Source: Methanoregula sp.
Lineage (GTDB): Archaea > Halobacteriota > Methanomicrobia > Methanomicrobiales > Methanospirillaceae
Assembly: GCA_028679075.1 (NCBI GenBank)
Contig: JAJRCF010000002.1
Span: forward strand, 1 to 64,000
DNA: 64,000 nt
Direction: 5' to 3'
The translations under genes and the position numbers were made by a program. This document shows positions 26,546 through 35,981 of this stretch, in pieces. Below the pieces are notes generated by a model that was given only the letters and a program-made list of their open reading frames with translations, searched no databases and was not told where the DNA came from. Numbering within the stretch: position 1 is the first letter of the stretch; every line of letters starts with the position of its first letter.

Positions 26546-27148
26546 ATGTCATTTTTCATCATCAGTCCTGATCTTTACGCTTGGGTGATCCTCCCCGCCC
26601 TCATCTTCCTTGCCCGTGTCTGCGATGTGAGCATGGAGACCATCCGGGTCATTTACATCTCGCGTGGCATCAAGTTCCTCGCCCCCATCATCGCGTTCTT
26701 CGAGATCATCATCTGGCTGCTCGCCATGGAAGTGGTGTTGAAGGACCTCTCGAATGTTGTGTATTTCATGGCATACGCGTTCGGGTTTGCCGCAGGGACG
26801 TATATCGGCCTTGTCATAGAAGAACGGCTCTCTATCGGTACGGTGATCCTGCGTATTGTTACAACGGAAGAGTCAATGGAGGAAATCGTCTCGTTCCTTG
26901 AAGCTGAACAGGCCGGCGTCACCAGCCTGGAGGCCCGGGGGTCCCGCGGGGATGTGAGGATGATAATCTCGCTCGTCAACCGCACGGATGTCCCGCGGAT
27001 CACATCGCATATCGAGACCATCAATTCCCGTGCATTTTTCTCAATCGAGGATGTCCGTTATGTCAACCAGGGCATATTCAGGCCAAAGGCACAGGGTACC
27101 CTCGCCGGCTTCTTCAGTTCATTCATCCATACACAAAAGAGGAAATGA
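26546..27148 (+). CDS. UPF0316 family membrane protein (DUF2179)
   Basis: 200 aa. Three N-terminal membrane helices include LARVCDVSMETIRVIYISRG, a family signature. A cytoplasmic C-terminal DUF2179-like domain of about 80 residues (EEIVSFLEAEQAGVTSLEAR and IISLVNRTDVPRIT) follows. Function is not established for this family. It stands alone between copA-YHS and the unknown gene at 27251. Confidence 0.88.
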   Translation: MSFFIISPDLYAWVILPALIFLARVCDVSMETIRVIYISRGIKFLAPIIAFFEIIIWLLAMEVVLKDLSNVVYFMAYAFGFAAGTYIGLVIEERLSIGTVILRIVTTEESMEEIVSFLEAEQAGVTSLEARGSRGDVRMIISLVNRTDVPRITSHIETINSRAFFSIEDVRYVNQGIFRPKAQGTLAGFFSSFIHTQKRK

Positions 27149-27250
27149 TTTTTCCTTTTTTTACCGGTGCATTTTATTAAGCCACGGGTAAGAAGATTGT
27201 TAATAACTGATGATCCGCTTCCAGGCATACGGTAGATTCCGGAGACCTCC

Positions 27251-28273
27251 ATGAAAACAGAGATGCCATTATCCAAACCAATCCGCAGGTTCCTTACCCA
27301 GACCGAGGAACTGCTTGATACTGAGATCTCACTCCTGCGCCAGCCGGAGGCGGAGCCGGGCGGTACCCTTGTCGATAAATACACCTACGACATGGATACG
27401 AACGTCATCATCTTTCCCGCACAATATGTCGGCCTCTTAAAAGACTTCATTATTGCAAAACACTGCACGAACCTGCTCATCAAGGGTGCAGCAACGGAAA
27501 AAGGCGAGTACAAGATCGTCTCCTATACCGAAGACTCGGTGTATAACGGCCTGCGGCAGGTCTACATCGATGCCCTCAAGGACGAGGCAAAGAAAGAGAA
27601 GAAACTCCCGGTCCAGAAACTCATCCAGATGCTTTTCATCCTCTTCTCCCAGTTCAACGATGACATCAACGAAGTGCCGTGGAACGCGATCATGAACGCG
27701 AGCGTGTACCACCGCATGCCGAAGATCAGGAAGACCCAGCTCTACCACATCATGAAGGAGAGCAAGAACGACATGGACGAGATGATCGAACACGAGTCCA
27801 TCATCCCCCGTCGGTATTTTGTCCTGGACAAGGCGATGTTCTATGCCCGCGACATGTTCCTTGCAAAGACCCTGCCGGCTGACGAGCTGATGCCGGTCCT
27901 GAACATCCCCCAGATGAAGAAGTTCAACCACCTGGAAGTCAAGGAGATGCTGACCACGCGGTGGACGCACACGGCCTGGTACCAGTCCAAGGTCTTTGGC
28001 GACAATATGCTCGCGATCATCGACAAGCCACTCGGGCAGGTGAACTGGAAGGTTGATGAGCCCACGCTTGATTACTATTATGATCTTTACAAAGTCGGCG
28101 TCCTCGTGACAGACAACCTGATCTCCTACATGACCATGAGGGACTGGTATGTCTGGGAGCCGCCACGGCACCTGCTCGCAGCGCATGAGAAAAAAGAGGA
28201 GTACGAGAAGAATGCGCTGAAAAAGATCTTTGGCGATCTCATTACCGATACATGGGAGGACTCAGGATCATGA
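27251..28273 (+). CDS. Conserved hypothetical protein
   Basis: 340 aa, soluble, rich in helix and charged residues; I do not recognise it. Features seen are LIQMLFILFSQFNDDINEVP, many Tyr/Trp residues in the C-terminal half (WTHTAWYQSKVFG, LDYYYDLYKVG) and a charged tail. There is no cysteine pair and no signal peptide. The TPR gene starts 28 bases after its stop, suggesting one transcript. Confidence 0.7.
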   Translation: MKTEMPLSKPIRRFLTQTEELLDTEISLLRQPEAEPGGTLVDKYTYDMDTNVIIFPAQYVGLLKDFIIAKHCTNLLIKGAATEKGEYKIVSYTEDSVYNGLRQVYIDALKDEAKKEKKLPVQKLIQMLFILFSQFNDDINEVPWNAIMNASVYHRMPKIRKTQLYHIMKESKNDMDEMIEHESIIPRRYFVLDKAMFYARDMFLAKTLPADELMPVLNIPQMKKFNHLEVKEMLTTRWTHTAWYQSKVFGDNMLAIIDKPLGQVNWKVDEPTLDYYYDLYKVGVLVTDNLISYMTMRDWYVWEPPRHLLAAHEKKEEYEKNALKKIFGDLITDTWEDSGS

Positions 28274-28301
28274 GCATCGGGAGACCAACAGGAGGCCCGG
28301 T

Positions 28302-28760
28302 ATGGCGCTAAAAGAAGCGATTGAACTCTTAAAGAAGGGGCATGCTTATGCAAAGCGTACCAAATACAAGGAAGCCCTTGGGTATTACAACCGGGCGCTC
28401 AGCCTTGACCCTAAATGTGCGGAAGGCCTGTTCCTCCGGGCTTCGATCTATATCGATACCGGGAAGTATAAGGAAGCGCTTGAAGACTGCGACAAGGCCC
28501 TTGCCCTTAACCAGAATTACTCGGATGCATGGTCGAAGAAAGCGCTCGCCCTCTACCACCTGGAGCGGTATGATGATGCGATCGTTGCCAGCACGCGGGC
28601 CGCCTCGCTGAACGGGAATGATGTGAACGCGTGGTACATCAAGGGAGTCTGCCTCGATGAAGTCGGCAGGAGCGACGAGGCGCAGGAGGCCTACGGGCGG
28701 TCTCTTGAACTGGAGATCATCCTCGACATCCAGGCAGAGAGTAAAAAAATCCGGAAATAA
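28302..28760 (+). CDS. Tetratricopeptide repeat protein
   Basis: 152 aa from the ATG at 28302, with GGAGG 6 bases upstream. Three to four TPR units are visible: YAKRTKYKEALGYYNRALSL, DTGKYKEALEDCDKALALN, YHLERYDDAIVASTRAASLN and DEVGRSDEAQEAYGRSLELE, each with the W/L-G-Y-A-P type spacing. TPRs mediate protein contacts; the partner may be the product of the preceding gene. Confidence 0.87.
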   Translation: MALKEAIELLKKGHAYAKRTKYKEALGYYNRALSLDPKCAEGLFLRASIYIDTGKYKEALEDCDKALALNQNYSDAWSKKALALYHLERYDDAIVASTRAASLNGNDVNAWYIKGVCLDEVGRSDEAQEAYGRSLELEIILDIQAESKKIRK

Positions 28761-28863
28761 TTTTTCCACGTTTCTCTTTTGATTTATTCACGCTCGCACC
28801 ATTGGCAGCATCCAAAACATTATCCAACGAAAAACCAATGGACGATCAAACGGAGGAGTCCGG

Positions 28864-29352
28864 ATGATATCAAAAACCATGGAATCAGCGTTAAACCGGC
28901 AGGTCAACCGCGAGTTGTACTCTGCATACCTCTACCTGTCGATGTCTGCGTATTTTGAGACCGCGAGCATGAAGGGATTTGCAAAGTGGCTGCGGCTCCA
29001 GGCCAGGGAAGAGCAGGCCCACGCGATGAAGATCTACGATTACGTGATCGCACGCGGGGGCGTTGTATCCCTTGAAGCGATTGAAGCCCCGAAAACGAAA
29101 TGGGCCTCTGCCGGCAAGGTTTTTGAGGAAGTGTATGCCCACGAGCAGAAAGTCACGGGCATGATCAACAACCTTGTGGACATCGCCATGAAGGAGAAGG
29201 ACCATGCAACGTTCGAGATGCTGCAGTGGTTTGTCAAGGAGCAGGTGGAAGAGGAGGAGAATGCAAACGAGATCCTCAACCAGATCAGGATCCTCGGGGA
29301 TGTTGTCGGCCACCTCTTCTGGCTCGACCACCAGCTCGGCAAGCGGGAATAA
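28864..29352 (+). CDS. ftnA: Non-haem ferritin
   Basis: 162 aa, bacterial-type ferritin. A four-helix bundle with ferroxidase ligands Glu17 (NRELYSAY), Glu50 and His53 (REEQAHAMK), Glu94 and the EEEENAN region near 126-130. It oxidises Fe2+ and stores iron as a mineral in a 24-subunit shell; in an anaerobe this also limits oxidative damage. An ATG with GGAGG upstream (TCAAACGGAGGAG) is well placed. A long T-run follows. Confidence 0.93.
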   Translation: MISKTMESALNRQVNRELYSAYLYLSMSAYFETASMKGFAKWLRLQAREEQAHAMKIYDYVIARGGVVSLEAIEAPKTKWASAGKVFEEVYAHEQKVTGMINNLVDIAMKEKDHATFEMLQWFVKEQVEEEENANEILNQIRILGDVVGHLFWLDHQLGKRE

Positions 29353-29363
29353 TTTACCATCCC

Positions 29364-29380
29364 TTTTCTTTTTTTTTTTT
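29364..29380 (+). terminator. Oligo-T terminator after ferritin gene
   Basis: A T-rich tract ending in twelve consecutive T lies 12 bases after the ferritin stop, the typical archaeal termination signal. Confidence 0.55.
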
Positions 29381-29473
29381 GATCTGCCCATCGGCATCTC
29401 AGTGACCGCGAACGACAACGCGAGAGATTATACGGTATGGGTGTCAACATTCCCCGCAAGGGGAGTGTGTGTA

Positions 29474-30580
29474 GTGAAAAGTCCCGTATACTTTGCGAGC
29501 CTCCGGGCATTTTCCGAAAAGGAAAGTACAACGGAAAAAGTACGCCAGTTGTTCGACCATGCCGGTTTCCCGGACCTTGTTGCACCGCAGGACAAGACCG
29601 CAATCAAACTCCATTTCGGCGAGGCGGGTAGTGACGGGTTCATCAGCCCGGTCTATGTCCGGCAGGTCGTGGAGAAGGTCAAAGAATGCAAAGGCCTGCC
29701 CTTCCTGACGGATACGAACACGCTGTACATGGGCGGCCGGTCCAATGCCGTTGAGCATATCGGCACGGCCATCCTGCACGGTTTCGACTACGCAGTTGCC
29801 GGGGCACCGGTGATTATCGCTGACGGCCTGAACGGGAAAAATATCCGGAAGGTCACAATCGGGAAGAAGCATTTTGACGAGGTCTCGATTGCCGGGGATA
29901 TTGCGGCAGCGGACAGCCTGATCGTGCTGAGCCATTTCAAGGGCCATATCGTCTCCGGCTTCGGAGGGGCGATCAAGAACCTTGCCATGGGTTGCGCCCC
30001 GCCGGAAGGGAAGCGGGCCCAGCACAATGCACGACCATTCACCATTCCCGAAAAATGCACGGGCTGCGCATCATGCATGAAAGTCTGCCCGAAAGACGCG
30101 ATCGCTGTGAAGAAGAAAAAGTCGGTCATTGACCAGGAACTCTGCATCGGCTGCTTCGAGTGCATGCACGCCTGCCCGGAACATGCGATCGACATAGACT
30201 GGGAAACGGAGATCCCGCAGTTCATGGAGCGTATGGTCGAGTACGCGTACGGGGCGGTAGAGGGCAAGAAGGAGAAGGTCGGGTACATGAACTTCCTGAT
30301 CCGGATCACGCCGGACTGCGACTGCTTCCCGTTCTCCGATGCACCGATCGTGCCGGATATCGGCATCCTTGCATCGAAGGACCCGGTGGCGATCGATGCC
30401 GCAAGTTTCGATCTCGTGAACCGGCAGCAGGGGTACACAGACTCGCTCCTTACCGCCCATCACCATCCGGGTGAGGACAAGTTCAAGGGCGTGCATGCAC
30501 AGACGGACGGGTACCGGCAGGTCCGGTACGCTGAAGAGATCGGGATGGGATCACGCAAGTATGATCTCATCAAAATCTGA
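29474..30580 (+). CDS. DUF362 domain protein with two [4Fe-4S] ferredoxin clusters
   Basis: 368 aa from the GTG at 29474, with GGGGAG upstream; a GTG at 29465 is also possible. A DUF362 domain surrounds a 2[4Fe-4S] insert: CTGCASCMKVCPKDA and CIGCFECMHACPEHA at about residues 190-245. KLHFGEAGSDGF and KDPVAIDAASFDLVN are typical DUF362 blocks. Such proteins are common in methanogens and are thought to be redox or maturation factors, without a proven reaction. Confidence 0.88.
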   Translation: MKSPVYFASLRAFSEKESTTEKVRQLFDHAGFPDLVAPQDKTAIKLHFGEAGSDGFISPVYVRQVVEKVKECKGLPFLTDTNTLYMGGRSNAVEHIGTAILHGFDYAVAGAPVIIADGLNGKNIRKVTIGKKHFDEVSIAGDIAAADSLIVLSHFKGHIVSGFGGAIKNLAMGCAPPEGKRAQHNARPFTIPEKCTGCASCMKVCPKDAIAVKKKKSVIDQELCIGCFECMHACPEHAIDIDWETEIPQFMERMVEYAYGAVEGKKEKVGYMNFLIRITPDCDCFPFSDAPIVPDIGILASKDPVAIDAASFDLVNRQQGYTDSLLTAHHHPGEDKFKGVHAQTDGYRQVRYAEEIGMGSRKYDLIKI

Positions 30581-30710
30581 TTTTTAAATGTATTTTTTTC
30601 ATTTTCACATGAAAAATTTCAGTTTTTTTAATAGAAAAACACGGTCCCCGCGATTTTAAACCGAAACGATTATAATAGGGTGGAAAGCAAGCGCTTATTA
30701 CCCAATGCGG

Positions 30711-30723
30711 TTTAATAAATTTA
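30711..30723 (+). promoter_or_regulatory. TATA-like promoter of the FMN glutamate synthase paralogue
   Basis: TTTAATAAATTTA is the best TATA candidate upstream of the gene at 30801 and predicts a leader of about 60 bases. The leader contains a weak inverted repeat (TCGCT ... AGCGA). No GGAA-N6-TTCC site was found here. Confidence 0.4.
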
Positions 30724-30800
30724 AGTTTGAGAAGTATTATCGCTCAGACGGTACCTTCGTATAAGCGAGGGAAATTTCACAGTTTCCATGGAGTGTCATC

Positions 30801-32390
30801 ATGAATCTTAGACAACCCAATGCCAATGAGGCAACCGGGACAGTAAACCGCTCACGGAGTGTTGCTCCGTGTTCAGGTATCTGTACCCGCTGCATGGACG
30901 GCTGCAAAGGCAGTTGCGAGATCTGGTTATCCTCATTCAGAGGACGGGAAGTATTGTATCCCGGCCCGTTCGGTGAGATCACCGCAGGTGCCGACAAGAA
31001 CTACCCGATCGATTACTCGCACTTGAACATCCAGGGATATGCAGAAGGGGCAAAGGGACTTCCCGAAGGTACCGAGATCGGCCCGGACACAGCGGTTTTC
31101 TCTTCCGTTAATACCGAGACCGAGTATGGCTGGTCCAAGAAAGTCCAGATGAAGGTCCCGATCTTTACCGGTGCACTCGGCTCGACCGAGATCGCCCGGG
31201 CGAACTGGGAGCACTTCGCGGTTGGTGCTGCAATCTCCGGCATCACCCTTGTCTGCGGTGAGAACGTCTGCGGTATCGACCCAGGCCTCAAGCTTGACGC
31301 CAAGAAGAAGGTCAAGGAATCCCCCGAGATGGACCGCCGGATCAACACCTACAAGAAATTCCACAACAAGTACGGTGAGATCCTCGTCCAGATGAACGTC
31401 GAGGACACCCGCCTTGGCGTTGCCGAGTACGTTGCAAGCAAGCACAACCTAGACACCATCGAGCTCAAGTGGGGACAGGGTGCCAAGTGCATTGGCGGCG
31501 AGATCAAGGTCAAGACCCTTGAACGCGCCATCGAGCTCAAGAAGCGCGGCTACATCGTCCTCCCCGACCCGACCACGAAGGAGAACCAGGCAGCATTCAA
31601 GGCCGGCGCCATCAAGGAGTTCGAGCGCCACTCACGCCTCGGCTTCGTCACCAAGGAAGGATTCCTCGAAGAGATCGACCGGCTCCGCGACATCGGTTTC
31701 AAGCGGGTAACGCTCAAGACCGGTGCGTACTCCATGGTCGAACTCGCCATGGCACTCCGCTACTGTTCAGAAGCCAAGATCGACCTCCTGACCATTGACG
31801 GCGCACCCGGCGGCACCGGTATGAGCCCGTGGCCGATGATGAACGAATGGGGTATCCCGACGTTCTACCTGCAGGCACTCACTTACGAGTTTGCCACCAA
31901 GCTCGAAAAGAAGGGCTACCGTGTCCCCGACCTCGCCATGGCCGGCGGGTTCTCCGATGAGCCCGGCGTCTTCAAGGCACTCGCCATGGGCAGCCCGTAC
32001 TTCAAGGCGGTCTGCATGGGCCGTGCCCTCATGATCCCCGGATTCGTTGGCAAGAACATCGAGAAGTGGATCGCAGCCGGCGAACTGCCAAAGTCTGTCT
32101 CCAAGTATGGCAGCAGTATCCCGGAGATCTTCGTTGCCTACGAAGAACTCAAGGAGAAATACGGCAACAAGATGAAGGAGATCCCCATGGGTGCAGTCGG
32201 CATCTACACTCATGCATCGAAATTCCGCACCGGCCTCCAGCAGCTCATGGCAGGCAGCAGGAACTTCAACCTCTCTACTATCACCCGCGATGACTTAATG
32301 GCACTGACCGAGGAAGCAGCCGGTGTCTCGGGCATCGAGTACGTCATGTCCGCACGGTATGACGAGGCGATGGGCCAGCTGCTCGATTAA
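30801..32390 (+). CDS. FMN-binding glutamate synthase family protein
   Basis: 529 aa. It matches the FMN-binding synthase domain of glutamate synthase: TGALGSTEIARANWEHFAVG, KWGQGAKCIGGEIK, IDGAPGGTGMSPWPMMNEWG and MAGGFSDEPGVFKALAMGS. A Cys-rich N-terminus (PCSGICTRCMDGCKGSC) could bind an Fe-S cluster. It lacks an amidotransferase domain. Methanogens often carry this paralogue beside the true synthase. Its own reaction is uncertain; ammonia- or partner-dependent glutamate-forming or amino-acid oxidoreductase roles are guesses. A split complete synthase is encoded at 32693-37030. Confidence 0.85.
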   Translation: MNLRQPNANEATGTVNRSRSVAPCSGICTRCMDGCKGSCEIWLSSFRGREVLYPGPFGEITAGADKNYPIDYSHLNIQGYAEGAKGLPEGTEIGPDTAVFSSVNTETEYGWSKKVQMKVPIFTGALGSTEIARANWEHFAVGAAISGITLVCGENVCGIDPGLKLDAKKKVKESPEMDRRINTYKKFHNKYGEILVQMNVEDTRLGVAEYVASKHNLDTIELKWGQGAKCIGGEIKVKTLERAIELKKRGYIVLPDPTTKENQAAFKAGAIKEFERHSRLGFVTKEGFLEEIDRLRDIGFKRVTLKTGAYSMVELAMALRYCSEAKIDLLTIDGAPGGTGMSPWPMMNEWGIPTFYLQALTYEFATKLEKKGYRVPDLAMAGGFSDEPGVFKALAMGSPYFKAVCMGRALMIPGFVGKNIEKWIAAGELPKSVSKYGSSIPEIFVAYEELKEKYGNKMKEIPMGAVGIYTHASKFRTGLQQLMAGSRNFNLSTITRDDLMALTEEAAGVSGIEYVMSARYDEAMGQLLD

Positions 32391-32692
32391 AAACTTATAT
32401 TTTTCATTACATCTGCGCCGGGTTAATCCCGGAACTTTTTTTTGAACATTTCTCAAAGAAACCGTGAAAACAGCCTGCCATAAATCAGGGAAATAATAAA
32501 CCGTGCAACGGATGGCAGACTCATGGGATTGAGAAGCATGACATCCCGTTGATATTGTACGAGATGGTGATTGATTTATATGAGCCGGCGCAGGTAACGG
32601 TTATCCGGGATGTTCATGATCTAATCTTTCTGGAATAGCGTCGGTTTTAGAAAAATATTAAGAGAGATGAAACGGTCACTGAATCTGTGACG
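32391..32692. other. Intergenic stretch between convergent genes, no gene supported
   Basis: About 300 bases with T-runs near 32436-32443 and 32699-32706 that can terminate transcription from either side. A short open stretch ending at a TAG near 32637 (EMVIDLYEPAQVTVIRDVHD) has no good start and no recognised homologue. Confidence 0.5.
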
Positions 32693-33718
32693 CTATGTTT
32701 TTTTTTCATTCTTCTTTATTTTCGCTGATGCGAGTTTCCTGATAGCGGCCTCGTCAACACCGGTACCCAGAGTCAGTTTATTGCTCCGGACTGCGCTGTC
32801 GACAAATCCCTTTCCGGCCGGCGTCCTGATGATAAGGGTGGTTGAACCGGCAGGGCTGCCGATCGCACCGGCAGAGATGTCAGAGTATACAGATGTGAGA
32901 TCGGTACAGTAATGGCAGCCCTTCCGGATGCAGGACTCCAGTTCTGCGAGCGGGACGGTTGTCGTACTGCCGTCCTGTTTTTGGATCTCCAGTTTTCCCT
33001 TGACATCCAGTTTACGGATCTCGTGCGGCTCCATCTTATACTGGCTTTTGAGTTTTCCCTGGACCAGCGCCGTGTAATCGAATGTCTCCGTGCAGAAAAG
33101 GCCGACCACAAGACGGATTGATTTTGCATAAGGTTTGAGAAGGTCGTTGTCGCTTGTCCGGATCCGTGCAAGGGCCTGAACTGCACACGGGACACCGACA
33201 ATGGCTATCTTCCGGCATTTCCGCTCGACAACCGCAGTCTTGAGTGCAGCAAGCAGCGGGACCCACCAGCTGTACCGGCTCCCGGCCTGCTGGATAAGTA
33301 CATCGGATTTCGTGATGACAACGGACGAGGGCCGGAGAGTCCACCGGTCTTCCGTTACTGTCACGACCGCATCGATGAGGCCGTCATCCAGCGCATGGGC
33401 AAGGATCGCGGTAACGGCGCCGCCGCTTTGCCGGCGGGGCACATCGATGGCCGCTTTTGCCGCAACCATCTCAAGATAGTCCCCGAGTTCCTCCTGCGGC
33501 TGTTCGGTTGTCCGGGGACATACCGCGTAACATGCCCCACACCGAACCGCGTCGGTTGCCTCCTTGCAGTATCCATTGCTGACCGGGCTTGTCACCATCT
33601 CCCCTTCCTTAAAGGAGATGGCATCGGCCGGGCAGACCGCCACGCAGGCACCGCAGCCCGAACATTTCCCCGTGTCCCATACCTCGCTTTTCAGATCGAG
33701 ATAATTCTTGTGTGCCAT
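32693..33718 (-). CDS. F420 hydrogenase/dehydrogenase beta-subunit (FrhB) family protein in glutamate synthase operon
   Basis: 341 aa from the ATG at 33718 with GGGAGTGAG upstream; a GTG at 33727 overlapping the previous gene is the alternative. Two N-terminal ferredoxin-type motifs (CSGCGACVAVCPADA and CGACYAVCP) precede the FrhB-type domain: RQSGGAVTAILAHAL, IAIVGVPCAVQAL, LFCTETFDY and CHYCTDLTSVYSDISAGAIG. FrhB-type proteins carry FAD and exchange electrons with F420. As the last gene of the glutamate synthase operon it probably feeds electrons from F420H2 to the synthase, in place of NADPH or ferredoxin. The link is inferred from the gene order. Confidence 0.87.
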   Translation of the reverse strand: MAHKNYLDLKSEVWDTGKCSGCGACVAVCPADAISFKEGEMVTSPVSNGYCKEATDAVRCGACYAVCPRTTEQPQEELGDYLEMVAAKAAIDVPRRQSGGAVTAILAHALDDGLIDAVVTVTEDRWTLRPSSVVITKSDVLIQQAGSRYSWWVPLLAALKTAVVERKCRKIAIVGVPCAVQALARIRTSDNDLLKPYAKSIRLVVGLFCTETFDYTALVQGKLKSQYKMEPHEIRKLDVKGKLEIQKQDGSTTTVPLAELESCIRKGCHYCTDLTSVYSDISAGAIGSPAGSTTLIIRTPAGKGFVDSAVRSNKLTLGTGVDEAAIRKLASAKIKKNEKKT

Positions 33719-33723
33719 TGCTC

Positions 33724-34470
33724 TCACTCCCAGGTATACTTGTTCGCAAACGGCCGTGCACTTGCCGGGATGATCCGCGTGTAGGTATCTGTGCGGAAGC
33801 AGCTGGAATCGATCCCGAATACCTGTGCAAAATCCATGATAATCGGCATGATGGCCTGTCGCTCGTTGTTCGTGATAGGCTGCTGTTTTGCGCCCACACC
33901 GAGATTGTTCTCATCAACAGTTCCCCGGATGATGATCTCCCCCCCATGGATCCCGCTGCCGATACCCCGTTCACTTGCGGGGGAGAGGCTGTTGAGGCCG
34001 AGGACGATCAGGAGACCTCCGGCCATGTACTCGCCGAGGAATGCCCGGGCTGAACCACCGACAACAAGGATCGGGCGTTTCTCCAGGTACTGTTTCATGT
34101 GGATGCCCCCCCGGTACCCGATGTTGTCGCGGACATATACCCTGCCACCCCGCATACTGTGGGCAACAGCATCACCGGCACTGCCGTGGATAATCACCTT
34201 GCCCTTGTCCATCGTGTTGCCCGGGGCATGATCGGCATTGCCTTTGACGATGACAGTAGGCCCGCTCATGAACATGGCAAGGTCCCCACCGGGAACTCCG
34301 TTGACGGTGATTGTCACGTCATCGCCCCGGAGCCCATCGCCAATAAATCTCTGGCCGAGCACGTTATCGATGATAATTTCCTTTGCCCCGCTGGCCACGG
34401 CAGCGCGGATCTGCTGGTTGAGGGGAGTGTAATGGAGATCCTTTGCATCGATTCTTACGGAATTCATCAT
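33724..34470 (-). CDS. Glutamate synthase GXGXG (alpha-subunit C-terminal) domain protein
   Basis: 248 aa. A right-handed beta-helix of GXGXG repeats: VLGQRFIGDGLRGDDVTITV, GRVYVRDNIGYRGGIHMKQY and GGLLIVLGL. In large bacterial GltB this is the last, structural domain; in archaea it is a separate polypeptide. The ATG at 34470 overlaps the TGA of the upstream gene (TGATG), so translation is coupled. Its stop lies just before the FrhB-like gene. Confidence 0.9.
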   Translation of the reverse strand: MMNSVRIDAKDLHYTPLNQQIRAAVASGAKEIIIDNVLGQRFIGDGLRGDDVTITVNGVPGGDLAMFMSGPTVIVKGNADHAPGNTMDKGKVIIHGSAGDAVAHSMRGGRVYVRDNIGYRGGIHMKQYLEKRPILVVGGSARAFLGEYMAGGLLIVLGLNSLSPASERGIGSGIHGGEIIIRGTVDENNLGVGAKQQPITNNERQAIMPIIMDFAQVFGIDSSCFRTDTYTRIIPASARPFANKYTWE

Positions 34471-35981
34471 CAGGCCCCCACCGTCTTTACATCCAGAACA
34501 TTCAGCAGCCCTTCATCGAGCATATAGCCCCGGAGCCGGTCGCGGTTCCCCCGCAGGCTCTCGATGCTGTTGATGCCGGCCGCTCCCATGAGCTCGGCGA
34601 GTTCCAGTGTCCACCCATTGATAAGATTCTCTACCTGCACGGCATTGGTTTCGGGATCAAGACGCGCTACAAGTTCCGGCTTCTGGGTGGCGATTCCCCA
34701 TGCACAGGTGCCCCGGTAACAGGTGCCGCAGACCCGGCAGCCCATGGCAACGAGCGCCGAAGTCCCGATATATACAGCGTCGGCACCAAGACAGATGATC
34801 TTGGCTACATCTGCACTTTCCCGGATACCGCCGCTCGCTATGATGGAGACCTCGTTACGGATCCCCTGCTGGCGAAGTTTTGCATCAACGCTGGCAACGG
34901 CGGCTTCGACCGGGATGCCTACATGGTCGCGGAAGACGCGGGGTGTTGCGCCGCTGCCCCCGCGGAAACCGTCGACAACAACCGCATCGGCACCGGACCG
35001 GGCGATACCTGCTGCAATCGCAGCGGAGTTATGGACCGCAGCAATTTTCACAAAGACCGGTTTCTTCCACTCGGTTGCTTCCTTGAGGCTGTGGACAAGC
35101 TGCTTGAGATCCTCGATGCTGTAGATATCGTGATGGGGTGCGGGGCTGATGGCATCGCTCCCCTCAGGGATCATGCGGGTGCATGAGACATCGGCACAGA
35201 CTTTCTCGCCCGGGAGGTGGCCACCGATGCCCGGTTTTGCACCCTGTCCGATCTTGATCTCGATGGCAGCTCCCCGCTCGAGGTAGTTGATGTCAACGCC
35301 GAACCGGCCGGATGCGACCTGCACGATCATGTGGTTCTGGTAGGGATAGAGCGACTCGTGCAGTCCCCCCTCCCCTGTTCCCATGAACGTACCGATTTTA
35401 CTGACCGCTTTGGCAAGGGCGGTCTGGGCGTTCAGGCTGATCGCACCATAACTCATATGCCCGATCATGATCGGTGTCTCGATCTGGAGGTTGGGGGTCA
35501 GCTTTGTCAGGAGCTCGACGTCCCCATTGGGCATCTGCCTGAGGCTGAGGGACGAGGGCTTCTTGCCAAGATAGGTCCTCAGTTCCATCGGCTCACGGAG
35601 CGGGTCGATGCTCGGGTTGGTCACCTGGCAGGCATCAAGGACCAGACGGTCAAAAATGATCGGGTACGGCTTGGCATTTCCCATACCGGAAAGGATGATC
35701 TTTCCGGTCTTTGCCTGGTTGAATACTGCCTCACGTACCTCGCGTGTCCAGACCGGGTGGCTCCGGTAATCACCCGGTTTCTCCTCTATGTCGATAGCGT
35801 CACGCGGGCAGAAGGCAAGACAACGGTGGCAGGCTACACAGTTCCGCGAGTTAATACGGATGTCATCGCCTTCCTTGCGATAGACACCGTACGAGCAGTT
35901 CTCAATGCAGCGGCCGCAGTTCATGCACCGTTCCGGATCGATCCGGACCTTGAACTTGAGAGGGGTGCTGCCGATGCTCAT
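34470..35981 (-). CDS. gltB: Glutamate synthase FMN-binding domain protein with ferredoxin domain
   Basis: 503 aa. An N-terminal 2[4Fe-4S] ferredoxin region (CMNCGRCIENCSYGV, CVACHRCLAFCPRDA) is fused to the FMN synthase barrel: IGHMSYGAISLNAQTALAKA, GTGEGGLHESLYPYQ, KIGQGAKPGIGGHLPG and VDGFRGGSGATPRVF. The Cys cluster near residue 415 (CRVCGTCYRGTCAWG) matches the 3Fe-4S site. It makes glutamate from 2-oxoglutarate and the ammonia released by the amidotransferase subunit. It overlaps the upstream amidotransferase gene by 4 bases. Confidence 0.93.
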   Translation of the reverse strand: MSIGSTPLKFKVRIDPERCMNCGRCIENCSYGVYRKEGDDIRINSRNCVACHRCLAFCPRDAIDIEEKPGDYRSHPVWTREVREAVFNQAKTGKIILSGMGNAKPYPIIFDRLVLDACQVTNPSIDPLREPMELRTYLGKKPSSLSLRQMPNGDVELLTKLTPNLQIETPIMIGHMSYGAISLNAQTALAKAVSKIGTFMGTGEGGLHESLYPYQNHMIVQVASGRFGVDINYLERGAAIEIKIGQGAKPGIGGHLPGEKVCADVSCTRMIPEGSDAISPAPHHDIYSIEDLKQLVHSLKEATEWKKPVFVKIAAVHNSAAIAAGIARSGADAVVVDGFRGGSGATPRVFRDHVGIPVEAAVASVDAKLRQQGIRNEVSIIASGGIRESADVAKIICLGADAVYIGTSALVAMGCRVCGTCYRGTCAWGIATQKPELVARLDPETNAVQVENLINGWTLELAELMGAAGINSIESLRGNRDRLRGYMLDEGLLNVLDVKTVGA